Assembly: GCA_964511015.1 (NCBI GenBank)
Contig: CAZEDX010000001.1
Coordinates: 1 to 64,000 of the forward strand
Length of the DNA stretch: 64,000 bases
Origin: FEN-1099 sp964511015
GTDB taxonomy: Bacteria; Lernaellota; Lernaellaia; Lernaellales; Lernaellaceae
Direction: 5' to 3'
Part shown: in pieces, positions 45,837 through 54,668 of the stretch
Position numbering within the stretch: the first letter of the stretch is position 1
Layout of the letters: each line of letters begins with the position of its first letter
The notes under the pieces: model-generated
What the model was told of the DNA's origin: nothing
The model's database searches: none
Seen by the model: the letters and a program-made list of their open reading frames with translations, nothing else
Translations under genes and position numbers: made by a program

Positions 45837-46457
45837 TTAGACGGCTCGTAAGTCTGTGGATTTGCGAGCCGTTTCCTTTTGTGCGGGAGCTGGATTCACC
45901 CTTGTTTTTGTTCCGTTGACCATTCCGTTGACCACGGTTTGCATTTCCGACTCGGTTTCCGGGGCTTTTTTCTCGGTGACGATGGTCTCCACGACATCCA
46001 AATGCTGAGTCGGCGCCAGGTGGCTGTAACGCCGCGTGGTCGTCAAGTCGGCGTGGCCCAAGATGTCCTGTACAGCGACGATGTTCCCCGTCTTGGCCAC
46101 AATGTTGCTGGCGAAACTGTGCCGAATATTGTGCCGGCGCAAGGCCCGCAGACCTGCCATGCGGCAGATCCACTTGAAGACCTTGTAACCCGAGTTGATG
46201 TCCAGCAGCGTTCCCGCCGAACTGTGGAAGACGTAAGGGCCGTCGAGGTGCTGATGCTTCTTTAGCGCCTCAAACGCTGTGGTGTTCAACGGTACATTTC
46301 GTGATCGCCGACCTTTTGGTGGCCCTTCATCGCCTTCACGGTCCCGCGTCCGGCTGATCCGAATGACCCTAGTGGCGAACTGAATGTCCTCCCATTTTAA
46401 CCCCGCCAACTCGCCCATCCTCGCGCCCGTGTGGAATGCTACCAAGAAGAAGCAGCG
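45837..46457 (-). pseudogene. Tyrosine recombinase/integrase, N-terminus missing
   Basis: The frame codes the C-terminal catalytic domain only: FHTGARMGELAGLKWEDI (first Arg), HNIRHSFAS (His-x-x-Arg), LGHADLTTTRRYSHL (second His and the Tyr nucleophile). The N-terminal SAM-like core-binding domain is lacking; a TAG at 46460-46458 closes the frame just before the catalytic part, and similarity ends there. The remaining frame would start at a TTG (46445). Its stop lies three bases from the tRNA-Pro 3' end, as in elements that integrate into tRNA genes. Probably a relic and unable to recombine alone. Bases 46458-46570 hold nothing recognisable. Confidence 0.8.
45841..45880 (+). terminator. Hairpin downstream of tRNA-Pro
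   Basis: ACGGCTCG (45841-45848) pairs perfectly with CGAGCCGT (45865-45872), followed by TTCCTTTT. It would terminate the tRNA transcript, although the bases are also the last codons of the antisense integrase remnant. The 16-base loop is long for an intrinsic terminator. Confidence 0.5.
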
Positions 46458-46570
46458 CTATTCAGGCCGACACCGCAAGCAAAATTTTCTGTGAGACTCT
46501 GACGACAAACAAGTTGTTTCTAAGATCTGTTTGCCGGTAAAATTTCCGCCAGTCGATCATGCACTGACTA

Positions 46571-47311
46571 GTGCGCCAGGCAAAGGAAGGGGGCAATCTG
46601 TTCTTAAAGAAGGACACTATAGTCAGCGTAAATGAATCAAACGAATACGATTTCTTTCAACGGCTGATCTATGGTTCTTCGGCGACATTTTATGATCTTC
46701 TTGCATGGCGATTCTTTCTCATCTTTGGGCCAAACGCGGGACGCGAGTTTATTGCCGCACAAGGGGACTTTCGCCCGGGGCAGCGCGTCGTTTCGCTCGG
46801 CTGTGGCACGGGTATGCAAGAGCGTCGTATCGCGAAGCGGTTGTTGCCGGGCGGCGAGTTGATTGGCATCGACTCCGGACGGGCACTGATCCGCCGGGCC
46901 ACCAAACTCAACCGTTCGTCTCATGTCCGCTATGTTCGTGGCGACGCTCGCCAAACGGGTTTGCCCGCAGGGTCATTTGATCGTGTTCTGATTTGCTTCG
47001 CGCTGCACGAGATGCCGCGAAACATGCGCGCCGCGGTTCTTACCGAAGCGTTTCGTTTGTTGACTGAGGACGGTCTGTTGGTGGTGGCTGATCATAGAAT
47101 TCCGGTCAGCCGTTGGATGCGGTTGCTGCAACGGGTGTGGTGGCTCTACTGGTTCCCGGGCAACAGCGAGAAAAAGAACGCCTGGGACATGTTGCACCGT
47201 GGCCTCGACACCGAAATCGCCGAGGCAGGTTTTTCATTATTGCGCCGTACGCCGTTTCCAAAGGATAACATCATGGAGGTCTTCGTAGCCGGCAAACCGG
47301 CAAGCGCCTGA
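46571..47311 (+). CDS. Class I SAM-dependent methyltransferase (UbiE/COQ5-like)
   Basis: About 246 residues. Motif I VVSLGCGTGMQERRIAK, motif II GIDSGRALI, motif IV DRVLICFALHEMP and motif V GLLVVADHR form a complete Rossmann methyltransferase. The aromatic stretch RVWWLYWFPG near residue 200 may contact a hydrophobic substrate. I find no in-frame ATG near the start; GTG at 46571 is the best available and has no clear ribosome-binding sequence. It lies between the integrase remnant and the glycyl radical enzyme operon. Substrate unknown. Confidence 0.75.
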   Translation: MRQAKEGGNLFLKKDTIVSVNESNEYDFFQRLIYGSSATFYDLLAWRFFLIFGPNAGREFIAAQGDFRPGQRVVSLGCGTGMQERRIAKRLLPGGELIGIDSGRALIRRATKLNRSSHVRYVRGDARQTGLPAGSFDRVLICFALHEMPRNMRAAVLTEAFRLLTEDGLLVVADHRIPVSRWMRLLQRVWWLYWFPGNSEKKNAWDMLHRGLDTEIAEAGFSLLRRTPFPKDNIMEVFVAGKPASA

Positions 47312-47337
47312 CCGGCGCGGCGTCTTTTCTCGGGGTT

Positions 47338-47359
47338 GAGACATGATCCAGATTGTCTC
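47338..47359. repeat. Inverted repeat upstream of the PadR/glycyl radical enzyme operon
   Basis: GAGACA (47338-47343) and TGTCTC (47354-47359) form a perfect 6-base inverted repeat with a 10-base centre. It lies just upstream of a weak promoter-like pair, TTGACG (47373) and TATAGG (47394), in the 248-base gap before the SCP2-like gene. It could be an operator, perhaps for the PadR protein encoded in the operon. Confidence 0.35.
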
Positions 47360-47559
47360 GAGTATGGCGCGCTTGACGGCTATATACTTTCGTTATAGGT
47401 TAATGACGTGCGACAACCGCCGAATACGGCGGGACTTGCGGAAACAGTAATCTACATTCCTGGACTCGGTGTTGGGCTCGATGGCCGGACGTGGCGCCGT
47501 TGTGAGGCGTTGTTTTGTGGCTCGTATGACGCCAATTTCATCGGTGGATGGGGGTACGG

Positions 47560-48000
47560 ATGGGCAAGTACTATCGTGACGCGGCACAGCTCTATGAGAT
47601 CTACGGCTACTTTCTGGATCGGGTTCTACGCGATGAGAAATCGGGACCCAAAATGGCCAAAGCCGGCATCATCATCCGGTTTATCTATGAAGATCCGGAA
47701 GCGGAAGTGACCATCGATCTGAAAAACCCGCCGACGGAACCGGGACGTTTCGGAACCTTCTATCTGGGGCCATGTGATCTAAAGCCGGATGTTTGGACCA
47801 AACAGTCGGCCGATCATTCCCACAGCTTTTGGCACGGTCTCGAGAACCCCGTCGCGTCGGTGGCCAAGGGTAAAGTCAAACAGGGAGGCAATATCGTTGC
47901 CATGCTGAAACTCTTGCCGGTGGTACGAGCAGCCTTCTCGATGTTTCCGGTCGCCCTGCACGAGATGGGCCTCGACGATTTAATCTTGACCAAATCCTGA
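47560..48000 (+). CDS. SCP2-like sterol/lipid-binding domain protein
   Basis: About 146 residues, cytoplasmic. I chose the ATG at 47560, which follows GGGGG at five bases; one at 47548 is also in frame. The alternating hydrophobic strands (IIIRFIYEDPEAEVTID) and the later GKVKQGGNIVAMLKLLPV fit the SCP2 fold, which makes a tunnel for fatty acyl or sterol ligands. It appears to be the first gene of the ten-gene operon, suggesting that the pathway handles a hydrophobic compound. Confidence 0.6.
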   Translation: MGKYYRDAAQLYEIYGYFLDRVLRDEKSGPKMAKAGIIIRFIYEDPEAEVTIDLKNPPTEPGRFGTFYLGPCDLKPDVWTKQSADHSHSFWHGLENPVASVAKGKVKQGGNIVAMLKLLPVVRAAFSMFPVALHEMGLDDLILTKS

Positions 48001-48020
48001 TTCCGGGAAGGGCGGAGAAG

Positions 48021-48572
48021 TTGTCTATCAAGTACGCGATTCTGGGGTTGCTGCAATCCAAGAATATGCACGGCTATCGGATCAAAAAGCTGATTGAGCG
48101 TGATTTCGGCTTCATGTGGACGGTCAATTTCGGGCAGATTTACCCCGCGCTGAAGACGATGCTCGATGAAGGTCTGGTCACTATGTCGGTAGTGGCCAAA
48201 TCCAATTCGCCTGATCGCAAATTGTATTCGATTACCGACAAGGGGCGGGCGGCTTTTCAGGAATGGTTAGCGGCCGAACCGGAGCGGCATTTGTTCATCC
48301 GTGATCCATTCTTGTTGCGATTCACGTTTTTTGGCTCCAGCGATACACAGCGCGTACTGCGGGGCATCGATGAGCAAATCACCTATTACCAAGAACAACT
48401 TACCGGTCGTAGAGCGACGTTGGCGAAACGGCGACGCGGCGATTGTTACGTTCGTTTGGCGGCGGAACTCGGTATTGATTTCAACGAGCTGATTTTGGAT
48501 TGGCTACAGCGAGCACGCGCGGAAATCTCCAGCGGCAGCGAGAAACGCCGGCTTTCCGCGGCGGGGGAGTGA
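48021..48572 (+). CDS. PadR-family transcriptional regulator
   Basis: 183 residues. The N-terminal winged helix is typical of PadR (YAILGLLQSKNMHGYRIKK, then GQIYPALKTMLDEGLV, and YSITDKGRAAFQEWL). The C-terminal helical domain (Vir_C-like) provides dimerisation and ligand contact. Start TTG at 48021 follows GGAG. PadR proteins often repress catabolic genes until a small aromatic or hydrophobic ligand binds. Here it is the second gene of the operon it probably controls. Confidence 0.88.
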   Translation: MSIKYAILGLLQSKNMHGYRIKKLIERDFGFMWTVNFGQIYPALKTMLDEGLVTMSVVAKSNSPDRKLYSITDKGRAAFQEWLAAEPERHLFIRDPFLLRFTFFGSSDTQRVLRGIDEQITYYQEQLTGRRATLAKRRRGDCYVRLAAELGIDFNELILDWLQRARAEISSGSEKRRLSAAGE

Positions 48573-48579
48573 GACGACC

Positions 48580-49584
48580 ATGAAATATCAGGGCATCTCA
48601 TTGGTAACTGGCGCAGCCGGCTTCATGGGCCGGTATGTGGTCAAGCACCTAGCTGCCGCGGGTGTTAGGGTGCGAGCTTCGGCGCGACCCAAGAAAGACA
48701 CTTCTTTCTTTGATCAATTGGGCGTCGAGTTTGTGCCGGCCGATCTGACCAAACCGGAGACTCTGCCGCGGTTGTTCGAAGGTGGGGTGGATCGAATATT
48801 TCACCTTGGTGCCATCTGCAATTTCTCGACACCTTACGAACAACTACGTCCGACCAATGTGGTTGGCGTCGAGCACATTACCCGCCTAGCCCTGGAGGCC
48901 AAGGTGAAGTGCTATGTTCATGTCGGTTCCACATCGGTGTACGGCCCTTATCGGGGTAGACCCTTTGCCGAAGGCGATCCGCGTGAGCCCCAAGACGCAT
49001 ACGGACGTAGCAAACGGGATGGCGAAAACGTGGTCTGGAAACGCATGGCGGAAGGATTGCCAGCCATTATCACGCGACCGTGCACAGTCTACGGTCCGGG
49101 CTGCAACGACGGCGCGGGCAAGGCCTTTTCGCGACCGACGAAAATCATCGCCATTCCCGGAAGCGGCAAACAACGCTTGTCCAACGTGCGGGTGGAAGAC
49201 GTGGCCGCGGCCGTGGACCACCTTTCCCAGCACAAGGAGGCGTTTGGCCACGCCTTCAACATCGCGGACGGATCCTATCCGACAATCGGTGAGGCGCTGG
49301 CATTGGCCGCCGAGACATTTGGCGGCAAACCACCATCATTGCATCTGCCGCTGCCACTGGTTCGGGTAATCGCTCGGGTGGATGGATGGCTGAGTCGCCA
49401 AAGAGGGCGGATTCCTGATCTGGAATACGACGCGGTCGCCTATCTCGATCGAGACTATATCGTGGACATCTCCGCATTGTTGGCGACCGGTTTTCGGTTG
49501 CAATACCCCGATTTCGCCGCTTCGATGCGACAGATCGGTGAATGGGTGAAGCAGGGTGGGTTGGGAGACCAAACCACAAACTAA
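48580..49584 (+). CDS. Extended SDR: NAD-dependent epimerase/3-beta-HSD-like protein
   Basis: 334 residues. The N-terminal Rossmann motif VTGAAGFMGRYVVKHL, the catalytic Ser in VGSTSVYGP and the YGRSK (Tyr-x-x-x-Lys) motif identify an extended SDR. The C-terminal part is variable. Members reduce or oxidise sugar nucleotides, dihydroflavonols or hydroxysteroids. Next to an SCP2 protein and acyl-CoA genes, an alcohol or steroid-like substrate is more likely than a nucleotide sugar, but this is inference. Seven bases after padR. Confidence 0.8.
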   Translation: MKYQGISLVTGAAGFMGRYVVKHLAAAGVRVRASARPKKDTSFFDQLGVEFVPADLTKPETLPRLFEGGVDRIFHLGAICNFSTPYEQLRPTNVVGVEHITRLALEAKVKCYVHVGSTSVYGPYRGRPFAEGDPREPQDAYGRSKRDGENVVWKRMAEGLPAIITRPCTVYGPGCNDGAGKAFSRPTKIIAIPGSGKQRLSNVRVEDVAAAVDHLSQHKEAFGHAFNIADGSYPTIGEALALAAETFGGKPPSLHLPLPLVRVIARVDGWLSRQRGRIPDLEYDAVAYLDRDYIVDISALLATGFRLQYPDFAASMRQIGEWVKQGGLGDQTTN

Positions 49585-49596
49585 GGAGCAGTGAAG

Positions 49597-50412
49597 ATGC
49601 AGGTGGTCGTCATTACGGGTGTAGCGCAGGGGATGGGCAGAGAGGCCGCCAAAATGTTGGCGGCGTCGGGTGACAAGATCGCGGGTTTCGACATCGATCG
49701 CGAAGGGATCCGATCACTGCGTGACGAACTGAAGGGCGACCATTTGTTGTTGGAGATGGACGTTACCGATCGCGCCGGCATCGCAAAGTTCAGGGACGAT
49801 GTGCTGCGCAAATATGGGCAAGTCGACACAGTGCTATCCAATGTCGGCATTGGTTTCTTCGGCCCATTTGAGGAAATCGACCTGACGAAAGCGGCGCGTT
49901 GCTTGGAGATCAATGTGATCGGCGCCGCGGCCATCTTTCAGGCGTTCGTGCCGCACATGCGAGAACGCCGGGCAGGCAAACTGATTGCGATGTCCTCGCT
50001 GGTCGGCCAGATCCCTTTCCCCTTTGAATCGGTCTATTCGGCCAGCAAGTTTGCGGTGGAAGGACTCGTACTCTCGCTGCGCTTGGAACTGGAACCTTTC
50101 GGCATCAAGACGGCGCTAATCCAACCGGCCCAGGTGTCGACCGATTTCGCGGAGAAGATCCATTACCTTCCGCCCGAAGGGTCGCCTTACCGGGAACGTG
50201 CTGCACGCTTTATCAAGCGCGATGAGGAAATGATCAAGACGGCACCGACACCGGTCGATGCCGCGCGGGTGATTGTCGATGTCGTTCACAGCCCCCACCC
50301 GCATTTGCACAACCAGATCGACTTCAAGAGCAAGGTGTTTATGCGCCTGAACCGGATTCTACCGGTGAAGGTCAGGGACATGATTCTGCTGGACACGATG
50401 GATATCAAATAG
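49597..50412 (+). CDS. Classical short-chain dehydrogenase/reductase
   Basis: 271 residues from the ATG at 49597, eight bases after AAGGAG (a GTG at 49591 is too close). Cofactor motif TGVAQGMG, then NVGIG, the catalytic Ser in AMSSLVG and YSASK. Residue choice after the second strand (FDIDREG) suggests NAD rather than NADP. It could oxidise or reduce a hydroxyl of the pathway intermediate. Fourth gene of the operon. Confidence 0.88.
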   Translation: MQVVVITGVAQGMGREAAKMLAASGDKIAGFDIDREGIRSLRDELKGDHLLLEMDVTDRAGIAKFRDDVLRKYGQVDTVLSNVGIGFFGPFEEIDLTKAARCLEINVIGAAAIFQAFVPHMRERRAGKLIAMSSLVGQIPFPFESVYSASKFAVEGLVLSLRLELEPFGIKTALIQPAQVSTDFAEKIHYLPPEGSPYRERAARFIKRDEEMIKTAPTPVDAARVIVDVVHSPHPHLHNQIDFKSKVFMRLNRILPVKVRDMILLDTMDIK

Positions 50413-50446
50413 CGGCGCAAGCGCGCCAGGACCGAGAGGTATTGCC

Positions 50447-52810
50447 ATGCCAGCCAGGACGGCCCGAAATCAAGGCTCGGCGAGAGTGCAGCGTCTAAGG
50501 AAACGAATGATCGACGCTCCGCGCGAGGTGTGCGTCGAACGTGCTCGCTACCTGACCCAGGCCATGCGGGAACACTGGAACGAACACCCGCTGACGCGCA
50601 TGAGTCTCGCCTTCGAACGCGTTTTGGACAACATCAGTGTCATCATCCGCGACGATGAACTGGTTGTGGGTTGCCGGACCAGCAAGCTGAGTGGGGCTCC
50701 GTTTTTCCCGGAGAACAAGAGCCGGTGGATCGAAGGTGATCTCGAAACCTTCAATGACCGCGAATTGCAGCGGGTAACCATCACCGCCGACGAACAGCGC
50801 GAACTGCGCGATGAGATCTTGCCGTTTTGGGCGGGCAAAACCGTGCAAGAACGTTTTGAGGAGCTAGCGCCGCCCGATGTGCTGGAAGACATGGACAAGT
50901 ACATTTTTACCATGATCCTAGAAATTACCTATGGCGTTGGCCATTTCACGATGGACCACGAGAAGGTTCTGAAGGTGGGATTGGCTGGTTTGATCGCTGA
51001 GGCGACCCGGCACTTGGACGGGCTGCCGGCAGGTGAAACACGCTTGTTCTACGAAGCGATGATCCGTTCGTGCCAGGCGACTGTGCGGTTCGCCAATCGC
51101 TATGCCGAATTGGCCGACAGAATGGCGACCGAAGAGAAGGATCCGCTAAGAACCGCCGAATTGCGAGAAATCGCGTCGGTCTGCCGCCGTGTCCCCGAAT
51201 ACCCGGCGAGCACATTTCACGAAGCGGTACAGAGCATGTATTTCGTTCATTTGGTAGCGCAGATCGAATCCGGGGGAAACTCGATTTCGCTAGGGCGTAT
51301 CGATCAAATCCTTTATCCGTATTATCGCCGGGATGTGGAGAACGGACGCATCGATATTGCGCGGGCGGAAGAACTACTGTCACTGCTGTTCATCAAAATG
51401 AATGAAATCTGGAACGTTCTCGAAGAAGCCTTCATCCCCGGTGGCGAGGGGATCGAAGGAAAAACCACGCAGAATGTGGTGGTCGGCGGTGTGGGACCCG
51501 ATGGAGTCGATGCTACCAACGAACTGAGTTACATCGGCTTGAACGCCTATGCGGCTGTGCGGACCGTTCAACCCAATTTTGGTGTGCGGTTTGGCCCGGA
51601 TGCGCCGCCTGAACTGTACCAATTGGCGACGCAATACGCGCAAGATGGGGTGGCGCTCCATTTCTTTAACGACCCGGCCATCATCCTTTCGCTACAGAAG
51701 GCTGGTCACACAATCGAAGATGCGCGCAACTACGGGGTTGTAGGCTGCCTCGAGCCAAATGCGCAAGGTAAAAGCTACGGCTCAACTTTTGCGGTCCAGT
51801 TCAGCGGGATCAAATGTCTGGAACTGGCTTTGAGCAACGGAGTGGACAACATTTTCGGCAGCCAAGCCGGTATTGAAACTGGTGACCCGGCTTCGTTCCG
51901 TTCGTTCGATGACGTATGGTCAGCCTACCACGCCCAGTCGGCGCATTTCATGAACCAGATGGTGAAAGGCATGGCCGCTATGGACCAGGCGGTGGCCGAG
52001 TTGGTGCCGTCACCTTTTGCATCCGCGATGATAGCCGGGCCGATGGACAAAGGGAAAGACCTGACTCGCGGTGGCGCGGTATACAACTCGACGGGTGTCG
52101 AACTGATCGGATTCTCCAACGTGACGGATAGTCTATACGCGATAAAAAAGGCCGTGTTCGAGGATCGGTTGTTCACTCCGGAAGAATTGACGCAGTATCT
52201 GGCCAGCGACTGGGAGAACGCCAAAGAGAAACAGGCGTATCTGACCAACCGTCTCCCGAAATTCGGCAATGACAACGACGAAGTTGACGCCATGGGCGCA
52301 CGCGTAGTCAACCATTTCTGTGATTTGGTGCTGTCCCACGAAAACTTTCGCGGCGGCCGATTCTGGCCGGGCGTCTTCTCGGTCGGTTTTCATGTGGCCA
52401 TGGGGGCTTTCGCCGGTGCGAGCGCGGACGGTCGGTCGGCCGGTGGTATCCTGGGCAACGGTATCACGCCTTCCAATGGACGGGCCATGGCCGGGCCCAC
52501 CGCCGTGTTCAATTCGGTGGTCAAGCTGCCGCTGGAACGCATCCACAATGGCGTCAACCTCAATATGAGATTCAACCGCGCCAACCTGCGGCCGGAAACC
52601 CTGCGTGATCTCGTCCAGACGTATTTCGACCGGGGCGGGGTGCAGGTCCAATTCAACATGATCGATTCACGAACTTTGCGCGAAGCACAAGCTCGTCCGG
52701 AAGAGTACCGGGACTTGGTCGTGCGGGTCAGCGGTTACTCAGCGCTCTTCACCGGTCTGAGTGAGGTAGCGCAGAACGAAATCATTGATCGTACGGAATA
52801 CCAGGCCTAA
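50447..52810 (+). CDS. Glycyl radical enzyme of the PFL/dehydratase-lyase superfamily, subfamily unassigned
   Basis: 787 residues. The C-terminal radical motif is RVSGYSA with Gly763. The thiyl-radical site is VVGCLEP with Cys434 and, two residues on, Glu436; this C-x-E pattern is shared by diol dehydratases, choline lyase, HypD and arylacetate decarboxylases, and differs from the double Cys of pyruvate formate-lyase. GVGHFTMDHEKVLKVG places His166 where the dehydratases have an active-site His. Length is normal and nothing is missing. A glycyl radical enzyme needs a radical-SAM activase; none is encoded in this window. No microcompartment genes are near. Substrate unknown; the neighbouring CoA-transferase, MmgE/PrpD, acyl-CoA dehydrogenase and aldehyde dehydrogenase point to degradation of an acid or alcohol under anoxic conditions. 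Confidence 0.9.
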   Translation: MPARTARNQGSARVQRLRKRMIDAPREVCVERARYLTQAMREHWNEHPLTRMSLAFERVLDNISVIIRDDELVVGCRTSKLSGAPFFPENKSRWIEGDLETFNDRELQRVTITADEQRELRDEILPFWAGKTVQERFEELAPPDVLEDMDKYIFTMILEITYGVGHFTMDHEKVLKVGLAGLIAEATRHLDGLPAGETRLFYEAMIRSCQATVRFANRYAELADRMATEEKDPLRTAELREIASVCRRVPEYPASTFHEAVQSMYFVHLVAQIESGGNSISLGRIDQILYPYYRRDVENGRIDIARAEELLSLLFIKMNEIWNVLEEAFIPGGEGIEGKTTQNVVVGGVGPDGVDATNELSYIGLNAYAAVRTVQPNFGVRFGPDAPPELYQLATQYAQDGVALHFFNDPAIILSLQKAGHTIEDARNYGVVGCLEPNAQGKSYGSTFAVQFSGIKCLELALSNGVDNIFGSQAGIETGDPASFRSFDDVWSAYHAQSAHFMNQMVKGMAAMDQAVAELVPSPFASAMIAGPMDKGKDLTRGGAVYNSTGVELIGFSNVTDSLYAIKKAVFEDRLFTPEELTQYLASDWENAKEKQAYLTNRLPKFGNDNDEVDAMGARVVNHFCDLVLSHENFRGGRFWPGVFSVGFHVAMGAFAGASADGRSAGGILGNGITPSNGRAMAGPTAVFNSVVKLPLERIHNGVNLNMRFNRANLRPETLRDLVQTYFDRGGVQVQFNMIDSRTLREAQARPEEYRDLVVRVSGYSALFTGLSEVAQNEIIDRTEYQA

Positions 52811-52862
52811 GCCAGACGGAGCGGACGACAAGCGTCGGCCGGCAGAAGGGCGGAGGATCGCG

Positions 52863-53798
52863 ATGTCGAAAGTTATGACAATGAAGCAGGCAATCGCCAA
52901 TCACGTCAACGATGGTGATTTCCTGTTCATTGGTGGATACATCTGTCGTACTCCATTCGCCGCGATTCACGAGATTGTTCGCCAGAAAAAGGGCAATTTG
53001 ACGATCACGCGCAGCAACGCGGCGGACGATTTTGACCTGATGATCGGTGCCGGTGTGGTCAAACGGTTTATCGGCACGTTTCTCTCGTTGGGTTTCTACG
53101 GCTTGGGCCGTTGCTACCGGCGGAGTCTGGAGCACGGCATTCCACACAAAATCGAGGTCGAGGAATACACCAACCTGTCCCTGCCGATGATGCTGCTGGC
53201 CGGCTCAATGGGAATGCCCTTTGTGCCGGTGAAAGACATGGCGGGGTCCGACTTGCTTAACGTCAGAGCGTTCATGGGTGACAACAAATACAAAATCATC
53301 GAATCGCCCTTTGACGGCAGCCAAACGGTTCTGGTGCCGGCGCTGCATCCGGACGTGGCGATTGTCCATGTGCAACAGGCCGATGAAAACGGGAACGCCC
53401 AGACCTGGGGGATCGGCGGAGATTGTCAGTTCGGCGCCAACGCGTCCAAGAAGGTCATCATCACGTGCGAGCGTGTCGTCAGCCGCGAGGTGATCGGGAA
53501 AGATCCATCGCGGACGATTGTTCCTGATTTCAAGGTTGTTGCAGTGGTGGAAGAACCGTTTGGCGCCCATCCGGGTTATACACCAGGCTTCTACGACGTC
53601 GATCTGGCTTTTGGGAATCTTTACAAGAACGCTTCCGACACCGTTGAAGGATTTCAAAAATTTCTTGACGAGTGGATTTACGGAGTTCCGAACCGGGCCA
53701 AGTACATCGAACACTACATCAAGACATTCGGATTCTCGGCTTACCGCAACCTGCAGGCAAAATTCGACTACGGGTATCCGGTGAGCTACGCATACTGA
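52863..53798 (+). CDS. CoA-transferase subunit A (glutaconate CoA-transferase family)
   Basis: 311 residues from the ATG at 52863, behind GGCGGAGG. The family-I alpha-subunit marks are GDFLFIGGYICRTPFAAIHEI, IVHVQQADENGNAQ and the motif VEEPFGAHPG seen in GctA-type subunits. It forms a complex with the next gene product. Such enzymes move CoA between acids; IpdAB relatives instead open steroid rings. It activates or opens an intermediate of the pathway. Confidence 0.85.
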   Translation: MSKVMTMKQAIANHVNDGDFLFIGGYICRTPFAAIHEIVRQKKGNLTITRSNAADDFDLMIGAGVVKRFIGTFLSLGFYGLGRCYRRSLEHGIPHKIEVEEYTNLSLPMMLLAGSMGMPFVPVKDMAGSDLLNVRAFMGDNKYKIIESPFDGSQTVLVPALHPDVAIVHVQQADENGNAQTWGIGGDCQFGANASKKVIITCERVVSREVIGKDPSRTIVPDFKVVAVVEEPFGAHPGYTPGFYDVDLAFGNLYKNASDTVEGFQKFLDEWIYGVPNRAKYIEHYIKTFGFSAYRNLQAKFDYGYPVSYAY

Positions 53799-53832
53799 AC
53801 GATCCCAGGGTGGTAAACCAGGAGCATTGAAA

Positions 53833-54633
53833 GTGGTGGAACACGCCAAGGACTACATCAAACCCGAACTGATGGCTTGTTGTGGCGCGCGGGAAATCAA
53901 AGACAACAACCTGGTGCTCGTTGGCACGGGTTTTCCCACGATGTCGGCGAACATCGCACGCTATACGCACGCGCCGAACGCGCGACTGATGCAGGAATCC
54001 GGCGTCTATGATGCCCAGCCCAAACGGCCTGCGTTGTCGGTCGGTGACCCATGCTTGAACCCTGGCGCCGCGATGATCGGCGGCCTGGTCGAGATCATGG
54101 GTATGTTTCTCCAGGCTGGTTGGGTCGACATCGGCTTTTTGTCGGGCAGCCAGGTGGACAAGTTCGGCAACATCAATACCACAGTGATCGGTGACTATGA
54201 ACATCCGAAAAGCCGATTGCCCGGTAGTGGCGGCGCCAACCCGATCGGCTCGATGGCCAAGAAGACATTGATCATTGCGCTGCACGATCCACGTCGTCTG
54301 ACACCGAAAGTCGACTTCATCACAACGCCCGGATATATCGACGGCGCCGACTCGCGGGAACGTTGGGGATTGCCGCCAAACACCGGGCCAGAAGTCATCA
54401 TTACCAACAAGGCGGTCATGCGGTTTGACCGTGCCACCGGTGAGGCCTACCTGGATACCTATCATCCGGATTCATCCGTTGACGAAATCCGTAAACTCAC
54501 ACCGTGGGATTTGCAGGTTGCCGACGATGTGCATGAGACGGAACCGCCGACGGTGGAAGAGATTCGGGTACTGCGGGAGATTCTCGACCCGAATCGCATG
54601 ATTCGGATCTACGAAAGCCGCGGGTACGTGTGA
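53833..54633 (+). CDS. CoA-transferase subunit B
   Basis: About 266 residues. GTG at 53833 is eight bases after AGGAG; a TTG at 53827 is in frame but too near. RLMQESGVYD places Glu55 in an E-S-G motif, close to the position of the glutamate nucleophile in glutaconate CoA-transferase beta subunit. This argues for a working transferase. GFLSGSQVDKFGNINTT is the usual beta-subunit signature. Pairs with the preceding gene. Confidence 0.85.
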   Translation: MVEHAKDYIKPELMACCGAREIKDNNLVLVGTGFPTMSANIARYTHAPNARLMQESGVYDAQPKRPALSVGDPCLNPGAAMIGGLVEIMGMFLQAGWVDIGFLSGSQVDKFGNINTTVIGDYEHPKSRLPGSGGANPIGSMAKKTLIIALHDPRRLTPKVDFITTPGYIDGADSRERWGLPPNTGPEVIITNKAVMRFDRATGEAYLDTYHPDSSVDEIRKLTPWDLQVADDVHETEPPTVEEIRVLREILDPNRMIRIYESRGYV

Positions 54634-54668
54634 CGCGCCAGAAAAAGCTTAGGGGAGCGTGAACGACC

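Noticed and set aside
50447..52810. Pyruvate formate-lyase or benzylsuccinate synthase
   Set aside because: The active site has a single Cys followed by x-Glu, not the Cys-Cys of formate lyase, and no small subunits or activase as in benzylsuccinate synthase are present.
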